A stretch of 7,136 nucleotides of DNA from Candidatus Thiosymbion ectosymbiont of Robbea hypermnestra (GCA_020443945.1 JAIZWN010000567.1:1-7136); one strand, 5' to 3'; counted from the first letter of the stretch, positions 1 to 5,608 are shown. Notes: a model not told the origin generated them from the sequence alone. Translations and numbers: made by a program.

Positions 1-131
1 CGATCTTGTAAACAAGATGCCGCGTAGGATGCAACGTCGCGGCCACGTCGACAGGGCATTCGGAATCTATGTGGCAGATTTTTCTCACACAAAACCGCAA
101 AGGAATACAAGAATGAAGGAAAACGACAATT

Positions 132-167
132 CGTAGGCTGGGGTTCGCAAGCTCACCCCAGCCTACG
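132..167. repeat. REP-like perfect palindrome
   Basis: The 13-base arm CGTAGGCTGGGGT (132-144) is perfectly complementary to ACCCCAGCCTACG (155-167), with a 10-base loop between them. It lies about 40 bases beyond the stop of the 138-aa membrane-protein gene. Neither strand has a T-tract directly after the stem, so it is not a canonical Rho-independent terminator. GTAGGCTGGGGT-type palindromes are typical of dispersed REP-like elements in gammaproteobacteria, which is recognition from memory. It could still protect mRNA 3' ends or slow transcription. The leftmost 130 bases hold no gene I can support, only two short dyads (3-18 and 19-43). Confidence 0.6.
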
Positions 168-209
168 GCCCTAAAAAACATCTTCTTCTCCCCTTTTTCT
201 TAAGCCGAT

Positions 210-626
210 TCAATCCTTAGCATCCTTAATAAAATCTAAAATTGTCTTAAAATTCTTAAGGCTTTCTTCATTTTTCTTAAACCAACCGAAAAACTTCCGC
301 ATCGTAAGTGCCATAACTAATAATATACTCCAAAACATCACGGGCACGATCCAGTAACCCTGCATTCCTAGATAAGTTGTCATTATTACAGCAAGAATAA
401 ACCCAAACCCGAACCACGCTCTCTTCAACCACAAATATGCTTTTTCTCCTGCTATTTTTCTAAAAACTCCCACTGCTGCTGTAACAAATAAAATCACAGA
501 AACTATAATAAATCCCTCCATTGCTTCTTGGTCACCTTCGAATATTCCCTCATATCCCAAACCAATAAAAACCAAAACCCCAAAAAATGATATCCACCCA
601 ACAACAAATTTTAGTATAAATTTCAT
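210..626 (-). CDS. hypothetical four-TM membrane protein
   Basis: This encodes a 138-aa protein that I do not recognise. Four hydrophobic segments are visible at about residues 5-24, 38-55, 70-88 and 92-109. Short charged loops separate them and a lysine-rich cytoplasmic-type tail (about 110-138) follows, so it is probably an inner-membrane protein with both ends in the cytoplasm. The gene is AT-rich, with many AAA, TTT and ATA codons, unlike adjacent rplA, which suggests acquisition. It sits where rplJ is normally found after rplA. The ATG at 624-626 has no clear Shine-Dalgarno sequence, and the bases just upstream belong to a long inverted repeat (627-727). Expression may therefore be weak or depend on read-through from rplA. 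The length and continuous hydrophobic pattern support a real gene, but no function can be given. Confidence 0.6.
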   Translation of the reverse strand: MKFILKFVVGWISFFGVLVFIGLGYEGIFEGDQEAMEGFIIVSVILFVTAAVGVFRKIAGEKAYLWLKRAWFGFGFILAVIMTTYLGMQGYWIVPVMFWSILLVMALTMRKFFGWFKKNEESLKNFKTILDFIKDAKD

Positions 627-727
627 AATGGGGTAGTACTCAATATGTAGTGATTGCGTAGTTCTCCTATTGGAGAGGAAAAAAGCTCGGTAGGGAGTTC
701 ATTGCTATGCATTGAGCACTACCCATT
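627..727. repeat. 101-bp inverted-repeat (MITE-like) element after rplA
   Basis: The outer arms AATGGGTAGTACTCAAT (627-643) and ATTGAGCACTACCCATT (711-727) are complementary at 16 of 17 positions. Weaker pairing continues inward, and a small TCTCC/GGAGA hairpin sits near 663-675. The element fills almost all the space between the rplA stop (754) and the start codon of the downstream membrane-protein gene. No transposase is encoded, so a MITE-like or structured RNA element is the simplest reading. On the minus strand, CTACC at 689-693 could pair with GGTAG at 719-723, followed shortly by a run of six T (679-684). A weak terminator for rplK-rplA is therefore possible. Confidence 0.55.
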
Positions 728-753
728 TTCGGATCTTTCCATTCCTCAATCGC

Positions 754-1449
754 CTAAAGCGAAAGCGCGGAGTGGTCGATCTGAAGGCCCGGTCCCATGG
801 TGGAGGAGACGGTGACCCGCCGCATGTATACGCCCTTGGCGGTGCTCGGCCTGGCCTTCATCAGATTGGCCAACAGGGCCTCCAGATTCTCGCGCAGGGC
901 CCGCGGCTCGAAATCCACCTTACCCAAGGGGCAGTGGATAATGCCGGCCCGATCGGTACGGTAGCGAACCTGTCCGGCCTTGGCATTCTTCACCGCCTCC
1001 GCTACGTCGGGGGTAACCGTGCCTACCTTGGGGTTCGGCATGAGACCACGGGGTCCCAGGATCTTGCCGAGCTGCCCGACCACCCGCATGGCGTCCGGCG
1101 AGGCGATCACCACATCGAAATCCAGATTCCCGGCCTTGACCTCGCCGGCTAGGTCCTCCATCCCGACCCGGTCGGCGCCGGCGGCGGTTGCCGCCTCGGC
1201 GTTCGCGCCCTGGGTAAAGACCGCAACCCGCACCTGTTTGCCGATGCCATTGGGCAGCACGGTGGAACCGCGCACGACCTGATCGGACTTGCGCGGATCG
1301 ACGCCCAGGTTGACGGACACGTCGATATTCTCGGGAAACTTGACCTTGGAGAGCTCCTTGAGCAGCGCAAAGGCCTCTTCGGCGCCGTACAGCTTGCCCC
1401 GCTCGACCTGCTCACGAACCGCCTGCATCCTCTTCGACAGCTTAGCCAT
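754..1449 (-). CDS. rplA: 50S ribosomal protein L1
   Basis: L1 binds 23S rRNA at the mobile L1 stalk near the E site, helps release deacylated tRNA, and in well-studied bacteria represses its own L11-L1 mRNA. The 231-aa product has the normal family length. It shows the expected N-terminus (KLSKRMQAVRE), the interdomain signature LGPRGLMPNPKVGTVT at about 131-146, and the STMGPG motif near the C-terminus (about 214-219). The ATG lies inside the end of rplK (8-nt overlap) with GGAGG about 9 nt upstream, so the two genes are likely translationally coupled. The gene is GC-rich and intact. rplJ does not follow as usual; an inverted repeat and an AT-rich membrane-protein gene do. Confidence 0.99.
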   Translation of the reverse strand: MAKLSKRMQAVREQVERGKLYGAEEAFALLKELSKVKFPENIDVSVNLGVDPRKSDQVVRGSTVLPNGIGKQVRVAVFTQGANAEAATAAGADRVGMEDLAGEVKAGNLDFDVVIASPDAMRVVGQLGKILGPRGLMPNPKVGTVTPDVAEAVKNAKAGQVRYRTDRAGIIHCPLGKVDFEPRALRENLEALLANLMKARPSTAKGVYMRRVTVSSTMGPGLQIDHSALSL

Positions 1450-1882
1450 TACTCAGGCCCTCCACATTCAGGCCCATGGCACGGGCGCTGCCGGCGATGG
1501 TCCGCACCGCCGCGTCCATATCCGCGGCCGTCAGGTCCGGCATCTTGGTCGTGGCGATTTCCTCGATCTGGGCCCGGGTAACGGTTCCCACCTTGGTCAT
1601 ATTCGGGACGCTACTGCCCTTGGCGATGCCGGCGGCCTTGCGGAGCAGCACGGAGGCAGGCGGCGTCTTGGTGACGAAGGTAAAGCTGCGATCCGCGTAC
1701 ACGGTAATGACCACGGGGATCGGCAATCCCTTCTCGACATTCTGCGTCTTGGCATTGAATGCCTTGCAGAATTCCATAATGTTGACGCCGTGCTGCCCGA
1801 GGGCCGGGCCCACGGGTGGACTCGGATTGGCCTCGCCGGCCTTGACCTGGAGCTTGATATAAGCCGATATCTTCTTTGCCAT
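1442..1882 (-). CDS. rplK: 50S ribosomal protein L11
   Basis: L11 binds the GTPase-associated region of 23S rRNA, contacts EF-G and release factors, and is needed for the RelA stringent response. The 146-aa product starts MAKKISAYIKLQV. It carries the N-terminal proline-rich segment (about 20-27), the family motif KTPPASVLLRKAAG (about 72-85), and the C-terminal rRNA-binding domain ending near GLNVEG. It is a few residues longer than the usual 142. A longer in-frame start exists at 1918, but ATG at 1882 is chosen because it gives the canonical N-terminus and has AGGAG 6 nt upstream. It overlaps rplA by 8 nt. Upstream, instead of nusG, lies a Uma2-family gene, so the gene probably has its own promoter or depends on read-through across the accessory block. 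Confidence 0.98.
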   Translation of the reverse strand: MAKKISAYIKLQVKAGEANPSPPVGPALGQHGVNIMEFCKAFNAKTQNVEKGLPIPVVITVYADRSFTFVTKTPPASVLLRKAAGIAKGSSVPNMTKVGTVTRAQIEEIATTKMPDLTAADMDAAVRTIAGSARAMGLNVEGLSNG

Positions 1883-1987
1883 GGATTTCTCCTGATGGGT
1901 GCAAACGCCGGATCGCAATGGCCCGGCTCCCCGCTCCGATCGCTACGCGCTCGGAGGATTCATATCTCGCGGATTCAGGATTGGTCG
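1883..1987 (-). promoter_or_regulatory. rplK leader region with hairpin
   Basis: This is the 105-nt gap between the Uma2-family stop and the rplK start. It contains a 6-bp stem CTCCGA/TCGGAG (1934-1956, 11-nt loop) and the strong AGGAG site of rplK. In other bacteria the rplK leader carries the L1 autoregulatory binding site and the rplK promoter often lies here. I infer that role from position and could not match a specific L1-binding motif. On the minus strand GATATGAAT, around 1950-1965, could be part of a -10 element, but no convincing -35 box stands at proper spacing. Confidence 0.35.
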
Positions 1988-2722
1988 TCACTCAACATCA
2001 TTCGGATCGACTCCCAGCGCCCGCAATTTTTTTGCCAATCGTGCGGCCCGTTGTTCGGCCGCTTCCTGACCCGTCAGCACTAACTCGCCATTCAAGGTTT
2101 CCCAGCGTAACCAAAGCGTCTCGACACCTTTGTAGACACCCTGCCAAGGTACCATTGCTAATCCTAAGCGCTGGCTGATAAAGCGATCTTGGGCGTCACG
2201 CTTTAACTCTTCATAAACACCATCACGCAGAGCAAACCCCGCCCAATCCTCCGGATCAAATGGGTCATACCAGAAATATTCCGGTACTCGTAGCCGATCT
2301 TGATAAATTTGCTTTTTTTCCCGTTTATCGATTTTTCGTGTACTATCAGACAATAGCTCAATGACCACATCGGGCGTTTTACCCCCTTCTTCCCAGACGA
2401 CCCAACTTTTGCGCTCACGCTTAGGAACATCCAACACCACAAAAACATCAGGTCCTTTAAAGTCTTGGTTATACATTTGCGCCGCGCTGAAGTAAACAAA
2501 CATATTACCACTCACGTAGCCGTCCGAACGTTGCGCCAGCCAGGTATCCATCGTATCGATAAGTAAATCCATTTGTAATTTATGTCTTTGCGTTTCCATA
2601 GGAACCCCATCACAACAGGGCAGATCATCCTGGGTGGGCAGTGATGCAGTCACGGGAAAAGGCTCACCTCCGGCTCTTCTGGAAAGCGGTTTATACTCCG
2701 TGGATGACAATGCCACCTCCAT
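1988..2722 (-). CDS. Uma2-family (DUF820) putative PD-(D/E)XK endonuclease
   Basis: The 244-aa product matches the Uma2 / DUF820 family, a restriction-endonuclease-like fold that is abundant and usually multicopy in cyanobacteria and some gammaproteobacteria; its substrate is not established. Visible are the N-terminal LPTQDDLPCCDGVPMETQRH segment (about 28-47), GPDVFVV (D92), PDVVIELLSDST with the glutamate E122, and KKQIYQ (K136/K137) followed by PEYFWYDP (about 147-154). D92, E122 and K137 fit the PD...ExK active-site pattern. The C-terminus is an alanine/arginine-rich helix (about 219-236), also typical of the family. The ATG at 2722 is kept because the family-like N-terminus lies upstream of the alternative Met42, although no clear ribosome site is visible. 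It follows the DUF6984-like gene by 30 nt and ends 105 nt before rplK. All expected residues are present, so activity is plausible. Confidence 0.9.
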   Translation of the reverse strand: MEVALSSTEYKPLSRRAGGEPFPVTASLPTQDDLPCCDGVPMETQRHKLQMDLLIDTMDTWLAQRSDGYVSGNMFVYFSAAQMYNQDFKGPDVFVVLDVPKRERKSWVVWEEGGKTPDVVIELLSDSTRKIDKREKKQIYQDRLRVPEYFWYDPFDPEDWAGFALRDGVYEELKRDAQDRFISQRLGLAMVPWQGVYKGVETLWLRWETLNGELVLTGQEAAEQRAARLAKKLRALGVDPNDVE

Positions 2723-2752
2723 CGATTATTTGTTCTGGCCACAGGTAATTGT

Positions 2753-3280
2753 TCACCTGCGATCCCCACGGATCCGAACATGCACCATTGGCGAATCCGG
2801 CTCCTTGTTCGTAAAGATTACTTCAATACCCTTTTGAAAAGGGTCTTTGGGTGACAATAAGTTATCCGTGCGTAATTCGTGACGGATTGCATCGGGCGGA
2901 CTTCCACTACCTATCTTCGCATCAGGACGATAGAGGGCATCTTTAACCGTTATCTGCTCGGCCTTCGGCCAATTCTTCAGCGGAGAAAAATCCACCTTCC
3001 AAAGATCCAGCTCATACAATTTTCCCTGCTGGTCGACGTTGATTACCGCGCTTACAGTCACCCCGTCCTCATCAAGAAACTCAGCTTCCGCAATGGTCTC
3101 GCCTGGTCGCCTATCCCTTTGAGATTCGCTGATGAATCGCAAGCTCCCCATGCCGTTATCATCCATTTCTTCAACACGTACCGAATCGAGTTCCTTGAGA
3201 AATTCCAGTACTTGCCTCTCCCCGCCACTCAACATTTTTCTGAGCAGCGTTTGCTCTTGTATTCTCAAAGGACGTTCCAT
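2753..3280 (-). CDS. DUF6984-like protein, possible immunity protein
   Basis: This 175-aa product begins MERPLRIQEQTLLRKML. It has features I associate with DUF6984: an N-terminal RPL..E..LL helix, GMGSLRF (about 43-49), an acidic FLDEDGV strand (68-74), and LYELDLWKVDFSPL (88-101). The family assignment is from memory. ATG 3280 is preferred over the in-frame start at 3388 because the longer version adds residues overlapping another coding fragment and lacks similarity to the domain. Only a weak AGG precedes it. Residues about 121-175 (from AKIGSGSPP onward) are not part of the domain I recognise and could be an extension or a fused remnant. It starts 7 nt after an orphan toxin-like tail, the usual position of an immunity gene. 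An immunity role is inference. Confidence 0.65.
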   Translation of the reverse strand: MERPLRIQEQTLLRKMLSGGERQVLEFLKELDSVRVEEMDDNGMGSLRFISESQRDRRPGETIAEAEFLDEDGVTVSAVINVDQQGKLYELDLWKVDFSPLKNWPKAEQITVKDALYRPDAKIGSGSPPDAIRHELRTDNLLSPKDPFQKGIEVIFTNKEPDSPMVHVRIRGDRR

Positions 3281-3287
3281 CTCAGGC

Positions 3288-3434
3288 CTATCGAGACAGA
3301 GTGATTCTACCGACATTGATCGTTCCATCCGGCAACCTGAATGCGCGGAAATCAAGCCTGACGCCACCCACATCCACGGAGCGAGCATTGAACCCTTCGC
3401 CTTGTTTAATTCGTTGCATATCGTAATGTGTGGT
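3288..3434 (-). pseudogene. orphan C-terminal coding fragment, toxin-tip-like
   Basis: An open frame runs from the edge of the 200-bp inverted-repeat element to a TAG at 3288-3290. It encodes about 48 residues, including IKQGEGFNARSVDVGG (about 41-56 of the open frame), then VRLDFRAFRLPDGTINVGRI. The frame can be opened further only by reading through the repeat element, which is not credible as protein. The alternating hydrophobic/polar strands and the LPDGTINVGRI ending resemble the last beta-sheet of secreted polymorphic toxin domains, and the next gene is 7 nt away, as in toxin-immunity pairs. No matching N-terminal part is seen beyond the element at 3635. I read it as the severed 3' end of a larger gene. 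An internal ATG at 3419 could give a 43-aa peptide, but it lacks a ribosome site. Confidence 0.4.
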
Positions 3435-3634
3435 TAAGAGGCTGTCTAAAAACCAACCCATTGATTTGGCTTGGTATGGAGTCCTTAACCGTATCGAAGT
3501 GAAGCCATTGATTCCCCCTCTCCCTGCCATCCCTCTCCCGCCAGGGGCGAGGGGCTTTCGGCCGTAGCCAGCCTTGTAAAATTATGGTTAACCTGGACCG
3601 CGCGGCATGGCTTGAGTTTTTAGACAGCCTCTTA
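3435..3634. mobile_element. 200-bp MITE-like element with perfect 19-bp terminal inverted repeats
   Basis: TAAGAGGCTGTCTAAAAAC (3435-3453) is exactly the reverse complement of 3616-3634. GAGGCTGTCTAAAAA is typical of insertion-sequence ends in proteobacteria (family recognised only loosely; IS5-like and IS1182-like ends are similar). If the ends are placed at GAGGC/GCCTC, the flanking tetramers are TTAA and TTAG. Both fit a YTAR-type target, but they are not identical. The interior holds no transposase, so this is a non-autonomous element or the fused ends of a decayed IS. It cuts off the toxin-like tail at 3434. Confidence 0.6.
3516..3553. repeat. C-rich REP-like hairpin inside the 200-bp element
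   Basis: CCCTCTCCC occurs twice (3516-3524 and 3531-3539). The second copy pairs with GGGGCGAGGG (about 3544-3553), giving a stem of about 8 bp with a small internal asymmetry and a short loop. Sequences of this kind are a common dispersed REP-type palindrome in GC-rich gammaproteobacteria. Its position inside the 19-bp inverted repeats suggests that one repeat was nested in another. Confidence 0.5.
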
Positions 3635-3835
3635 GAAAAACCCGAGGTCGGCGAGTACCATTCCTGGCGCGTCCAGAGGGGCGTTCCGCGGTTTTTGCCG
3701 CAAATGAACGCCAATCAACGGAAATCGGTCGCAAAAGATTACATTTTGGTGGTGGTAAATTCCTAAATGTTAAAGGACGATCCGGTTGGGCTATCAGCCA
3801 CTTTGTCACTTAAAGTTTTACCATTACCCACATTT
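3635..3835. other. non-coding repeat-like stretch, no gene supported
   Basis: Together with the preceding element this leaves about 450 bases without a credible gene. Short open frames exist on both strands but have no family-like residues, no ribosome sites, and run across repeat boundaries. The visible content is a copy of the 10-bp-periodic repeat (3697-3728) and an AT-rich tail ending at the 20-bp inverted repeat that begins at 3836. I see no convincing promoter or terminator. Confidence 0.5.
3697..3728. repeat. 10-bp-periodic dispersed repeat, copy 1
   Basis: GCCGCAAATGAACGCCAATC and the next bases (to 3728) repeat a CGCAAATGAA-type decamer about three times. The same 30-base pattern, with about five differences, is found in reverse orientation at 5692-5731 beside nusG. 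It is therefore a dispersed repeat rather than coding sequence. Confidence 0.55.
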
Positions 3836-3838
3836 TTT

Positions 3839-3939
3839 AGGGCATCTTGAAAAATAGGTATTTTCACTGATCGAGAGACTCTAACCCGTCGATTATTCAG
3901 ACATGCCGTTGACGAGAACTGTATTTTTCAAGGTGCCCT
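3839..3939. repeat. 101-bp MITE-like unit at the end of the GGCT gene
   Basis: AGGGCATCTTGAAAAATA (3839-3856) and TATTTTTCAAGGTGCCCT (3922-3939) are complementary at 17 of 18 positions, with 65 bases between. The second arm has the same orientation and nearly the same sequence as the repeat at 5570-5589, so three copies of this end sequence occur within 1.8 kb. The unit contains the stop codon and last residues of the gamma-glutamylcyclotransferase-fold gene. It has no coding capacity of its own. Confidence 0.5.
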
Positions 3940-4465
3940 TAAATCTATTAACCAGTTCCATTCTCCTCACAAGCGTTTCGTTCGCAAGCCTGCGTTTCTT
4001 GTCTGGGTCGCTTATTGACCCAACGTCATAGATCGCTTCTACATAGTGTCGTGGGAAATTCAAATACTCGGCTCCAAGAATAACCAACTGCCGATACCAC
4101 TCGTATGGAAGCAACGAATCATCTATATGACTCGAATCTGCTAAGTATGTCAGGCATGTATACTTAGTCCCTTTCCAAGACACATCTATTGACACACCTC
4201 GATACCCATCACCATCATCTTCGTAGCGATCTAGATCCACTTTTTCACTAGCCGCCATCTTAAAAAGAGCTGCGAATACTTGGTTATGATCGTCATTGGT
4301 ATGCAGAATATTACATTTTCCCGATTTGTCGCGCCCCAACTTATGGAACATCAAACGATACCCAATAAGCTCTATTGTTCCTACCAAACTCGATGATGGA
4401 ATACGCTCTCTTAGCCTTAACGGATGAAGGTTTGAACCGTAAGCCAAATAAAAAATATCACTCAT
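3893..4465 (-). CDS. gamma-glutamylcyclotransferase-fold (GGCT/AIG2-like) protein
   Basis: The 190-aa product has the GGCT-like fold. Members release gamma-glutamyl groups as 5-oxoproline or act on related gamma-glutamyl amines; the substrate here is unknown. The N-terminal FYLAYGSNL (5-13) contains the YGSN loop that binds the glutamyl moiety. LDRYEDDGDGYR (78-89) supplies E82, which aligns with the catalytic glutamate of human GGCT. PYEWYRQLVILGAE (120-133) is a typical later segment. It is cytoplasmic, with no signal or TM segment. The start at 4465 lies 12 nt after the stop of the 2-TM protein gene, so the two are probably co-transcribed; the ribosome site is weak. The last about 15 residues (KGTLKNT... 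from 176) are encoded by a MITE-like repeat arm, so the native C-terminus appears to have been replaced. The catalytic region looks intact. AT-rich codon use suggests transfer. Confidence 0.82.
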   Translation of the reverse strand: MSDIFYLAYGSNLHPLRLRERIPSSSLVGTIELIGYRLMFHKLGRDKSGKCNILHTNDDHNQVFAALFKMAASEKVDLDRYEDDGDGYRGVSIDVSWKGTKYTCLTYLADSSHIDDSLLPYEWYRQLVILGAEYLNFPRHYVEAIYDVGSISDPDKKRRLANETLVRRMELVNRFKGTLKNTVLVNGMSE

Positions 4466-4477
4466 GAGAGTATGACG

Positions 4478-5494
4478 CTATATTGAAAGCTTCTCTAGCA
4501 TATCACTAGGTATGTTTGTAAGCGTGTTAGGCGTTCCTTCTCTGTAGTCAGGCCCTCTTTTCAAAGCTCCAATGATTTTCTCTAATTGGTCCTGCTCTTC
4601 TATGAGAGCATTTCCCTTATATTCGGTTGTTATGGATTGGTCTATCGTTGCGCGATTCGCAGCTGGTTTCCATTGTACAGAATACGTAACATCATCCACA
4701 CCAATAAGCAAGAAGTCATACTTTGGATTGCTCCATTTATCCGTGTCTTTCAACGGCAAATAAGCAACCATAATTTTGTACTCCTGCATTTTCTTAGTCA
4801 CCTCTATAAATTTTTTTATATCGGTATTCATAGCTTTGTAATCCACCAACACGCGAAGCACCTCTCCTCCTGCGTCTATAAATCGTCTTTGTTGTTGCAG
4901 CGATTTATTGGCCCATTCGCTCTCCCAAATATAAATTGGATTCGAGTGAGTGATTTTTGCAATTAGTCCGGCCTTACCCGTTTCCTTTCGATTTCTTTGA
5001 AGCTCAATCAATTGTTCCCAAAAATACTGATATCCAAGCAAAGCCAACATTTCTCCCTTTAAATTAATAATACCTTTATCTACCGTGAAGTCAGCTATGA
5101 TGTGGTTCAATGATCTCACCCCTGTATGACGCAACACATCACTTTGATTGTACAGGCTTCCCACAATGTCAAGCAATTTTGTACCCGGCCTTATCTGCTC
5201 GTTTAAGTTTTTTAACTCCGAATGATTTTCTTCTATTTTTTTCATGTTTTCTTTCTGTAAGTCAATCATAGAATTAATCATATTCACTACCGGTTCCCAG
5301 AGATCAAAAAGAAATTTTCCGATCGGCAAAGAGATCAACAAAAAAGCAGAATAATACTTGTACCCTTGAACCGATGGGAACTTTTCTATCACGAAAATTT
5401 CTATTACGATAGATAGGATCACTCCGATAATGAAGAACAATAAATCACCAAAGATTTTCTTGCGAAAATTAATATCTTTACTAATCGGGCTCAT
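4478..5494 (-). CDS. two-TM, coiled-coil protein of unknown function, possibly PLD-like C-terminal domain
   Basis: The 338-aa product starts MSPISKDINFRKK with a good AGAGAGG ribosome site 7 nt upstream. Two hydrophobic helices (about 16-37 and 48-66) form a hairpin in the membrane. They are followed by a lysine/glutamate-rich probable coiled coil (about 72-102) and a large soluble domain (about 105-338), predicted cytoplasmic. Within the soluble part, AKITHSNPIYIWES (179-192), RRFIDAGGEVLRVLVD (203-218) and KYDFLLIGVDD (258-268) follow a strand-helix-strand order like phospholipase-D-superfamily relatives. No HxKxxxxD motif is visible, so a catalytic PLD is not supported. The membrane anchor plus coiled coil plus cytosolic domain also fits sensor or effector proteins. 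The gene is AT-rich and pairs with the downstream GGCT gene inside an inverted-repeat-bounded block. The function is unknown; a defence or stress role would be speculation. Confidence 0.8.
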   Translation of the reverse strand: MSPISKDINFRKKIFGDLLFFIIGVILSIVIEIFVIEKFPSVQGYKYYSAFLLISLPIGKFLFDLWEPVVNMINSMIDLQKENMKKIEENHSELKNLNEQIRPGTKLLDIVGSLYNQSDVLRHTGVRSLNHIIADFTVDKGIINLKGEMLALLGYQYFWEQLIELQRNRKETGKAGLIAKITHSNPIYIWESEWANKSLQQQRRFIDAGGEVLRVLVDYKAMNTDIKKFIEVTKKMQEYKIMVAYLPLKDTDKWSNPKYDFLLIGVDDVTYSVQWKPAANRATIDQSITTEYKGNALIEEQDQLEKIIGALKRGPDYREGTPNTLTNIPSDMLEKLSI

Positions 5495-5569
5495 CTTTTT
5501 ACCTCTCTTTTATACCGAACGATAGATTTACCACATAGGAATCCTGGAGTGTCAGAGGGGCAATATCGA

Positions 5570-5589
5570 ATTTTTCAAGGTGCCCTAAA
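5570..5589 (+). repeat. right copy of the 20-bp end repeat
   Basis: ATTTTTCAAGGTGCCCTAAA matches, in inverted orientation, 3836-3855 (19/20), and in direct orientation the arm at 3922-3939. It marks the junction between the AT-rich gene pair and the remnant next to nusG. The bases just inside it on the minus strand lead into the promoter/leader side of the 2-TM gene, where no clear -35/-10 pair could be identified. Confidence 0.55.
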
Positions 5590-5608
5590 GGCAAACGCCA
5601 TCTCCTCC

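Larger units (their letters stand above)
3836..5589 (-). mobile_element. putative repeat-bounded two-gene cassette
   Basis: TTTAGGGCATCTTGAAAAAT at 3836-3855 is the inverted counterpart of 5570-5589 with one mismatch in 20. Everything between them is an AT-rich pair of genes (2-TM protein, then GGCT-fold protein) unlike the GC-rich operon around it. If the ends are taken as GGGCA...GCCC, a TA dinucleotide flanks both sides (3838-3839 and 5586-5587), as for elements that duplicate TA. No transposase is present, so movement would have needed a related element elsewhere. The unit could also be a chance pairing of two separate MITEs (see 3839-3939). The inverted repeats are directly visible; mobility is inferred. 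Confidence 0.45.

Noticed and set aside
1..43. Two small dyads (ATCTTGT/ACAAGAT at 3-18 and GCCGCG/CGCGGC at 19-43), considered as an operator or gene edge
   Set aside because: Short palindromes at the window edge without a recognisable neighbour; too little sequence to assign a role.
132..167. Palindrome considered as a CRISPR repeat or intrinsic terminator
   Set aside because: It occurs only once, with no spacer array and no following T-tract; REP-like is the better description.
712..1282. Open frames on the plus strand (and another minus frame) across rplA
   Set aside because: They are GC-rich shadow frames of rplA with low-complexity composition and no family-like motifs.
1289..2178. 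Plus-strand open frames of 100-264 codons over rplK and the Uma2-family gene
   Set aside because: They lie antisense to well-identified genes, and no start signal or recognisable protein features were seen.
3584..3766. 60-codon plus-strand frame beginning MVNLDRAAWLEFLDSLLE
   Set aside because: It begins inside one mobile repeat and runs through another dispersed repeat, with no ribosome site; it is most likely not a gene.
3588..3809. 73-codon minus-strand frame upstream of the 200-bp element, considered as the missing 5' part of the toxin-like fragment
   Set aside because: The residues are arginine-rich and unstructured, the frame overlaps a dispersed repeat, and no continuity with the fragment at 3434-3288 could be shown.
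5495..5569. TATAAA next to the ribosome site of the 2-TM gene, considered as a -10 box
   Set aside because: It lies about 14 nt from the start codon, too close for a normal leader, and no good -35 hexamer stands 16-18 nt upstream.
5587..5604. Short frame MAFAFRAP after GGAGGAG, considered as a gene start cut by the cassette
   Set aside because: The purine-rich site directly abuts the ATG, leaving no spacing for a ribosome site, and the frame stops within eight codons.
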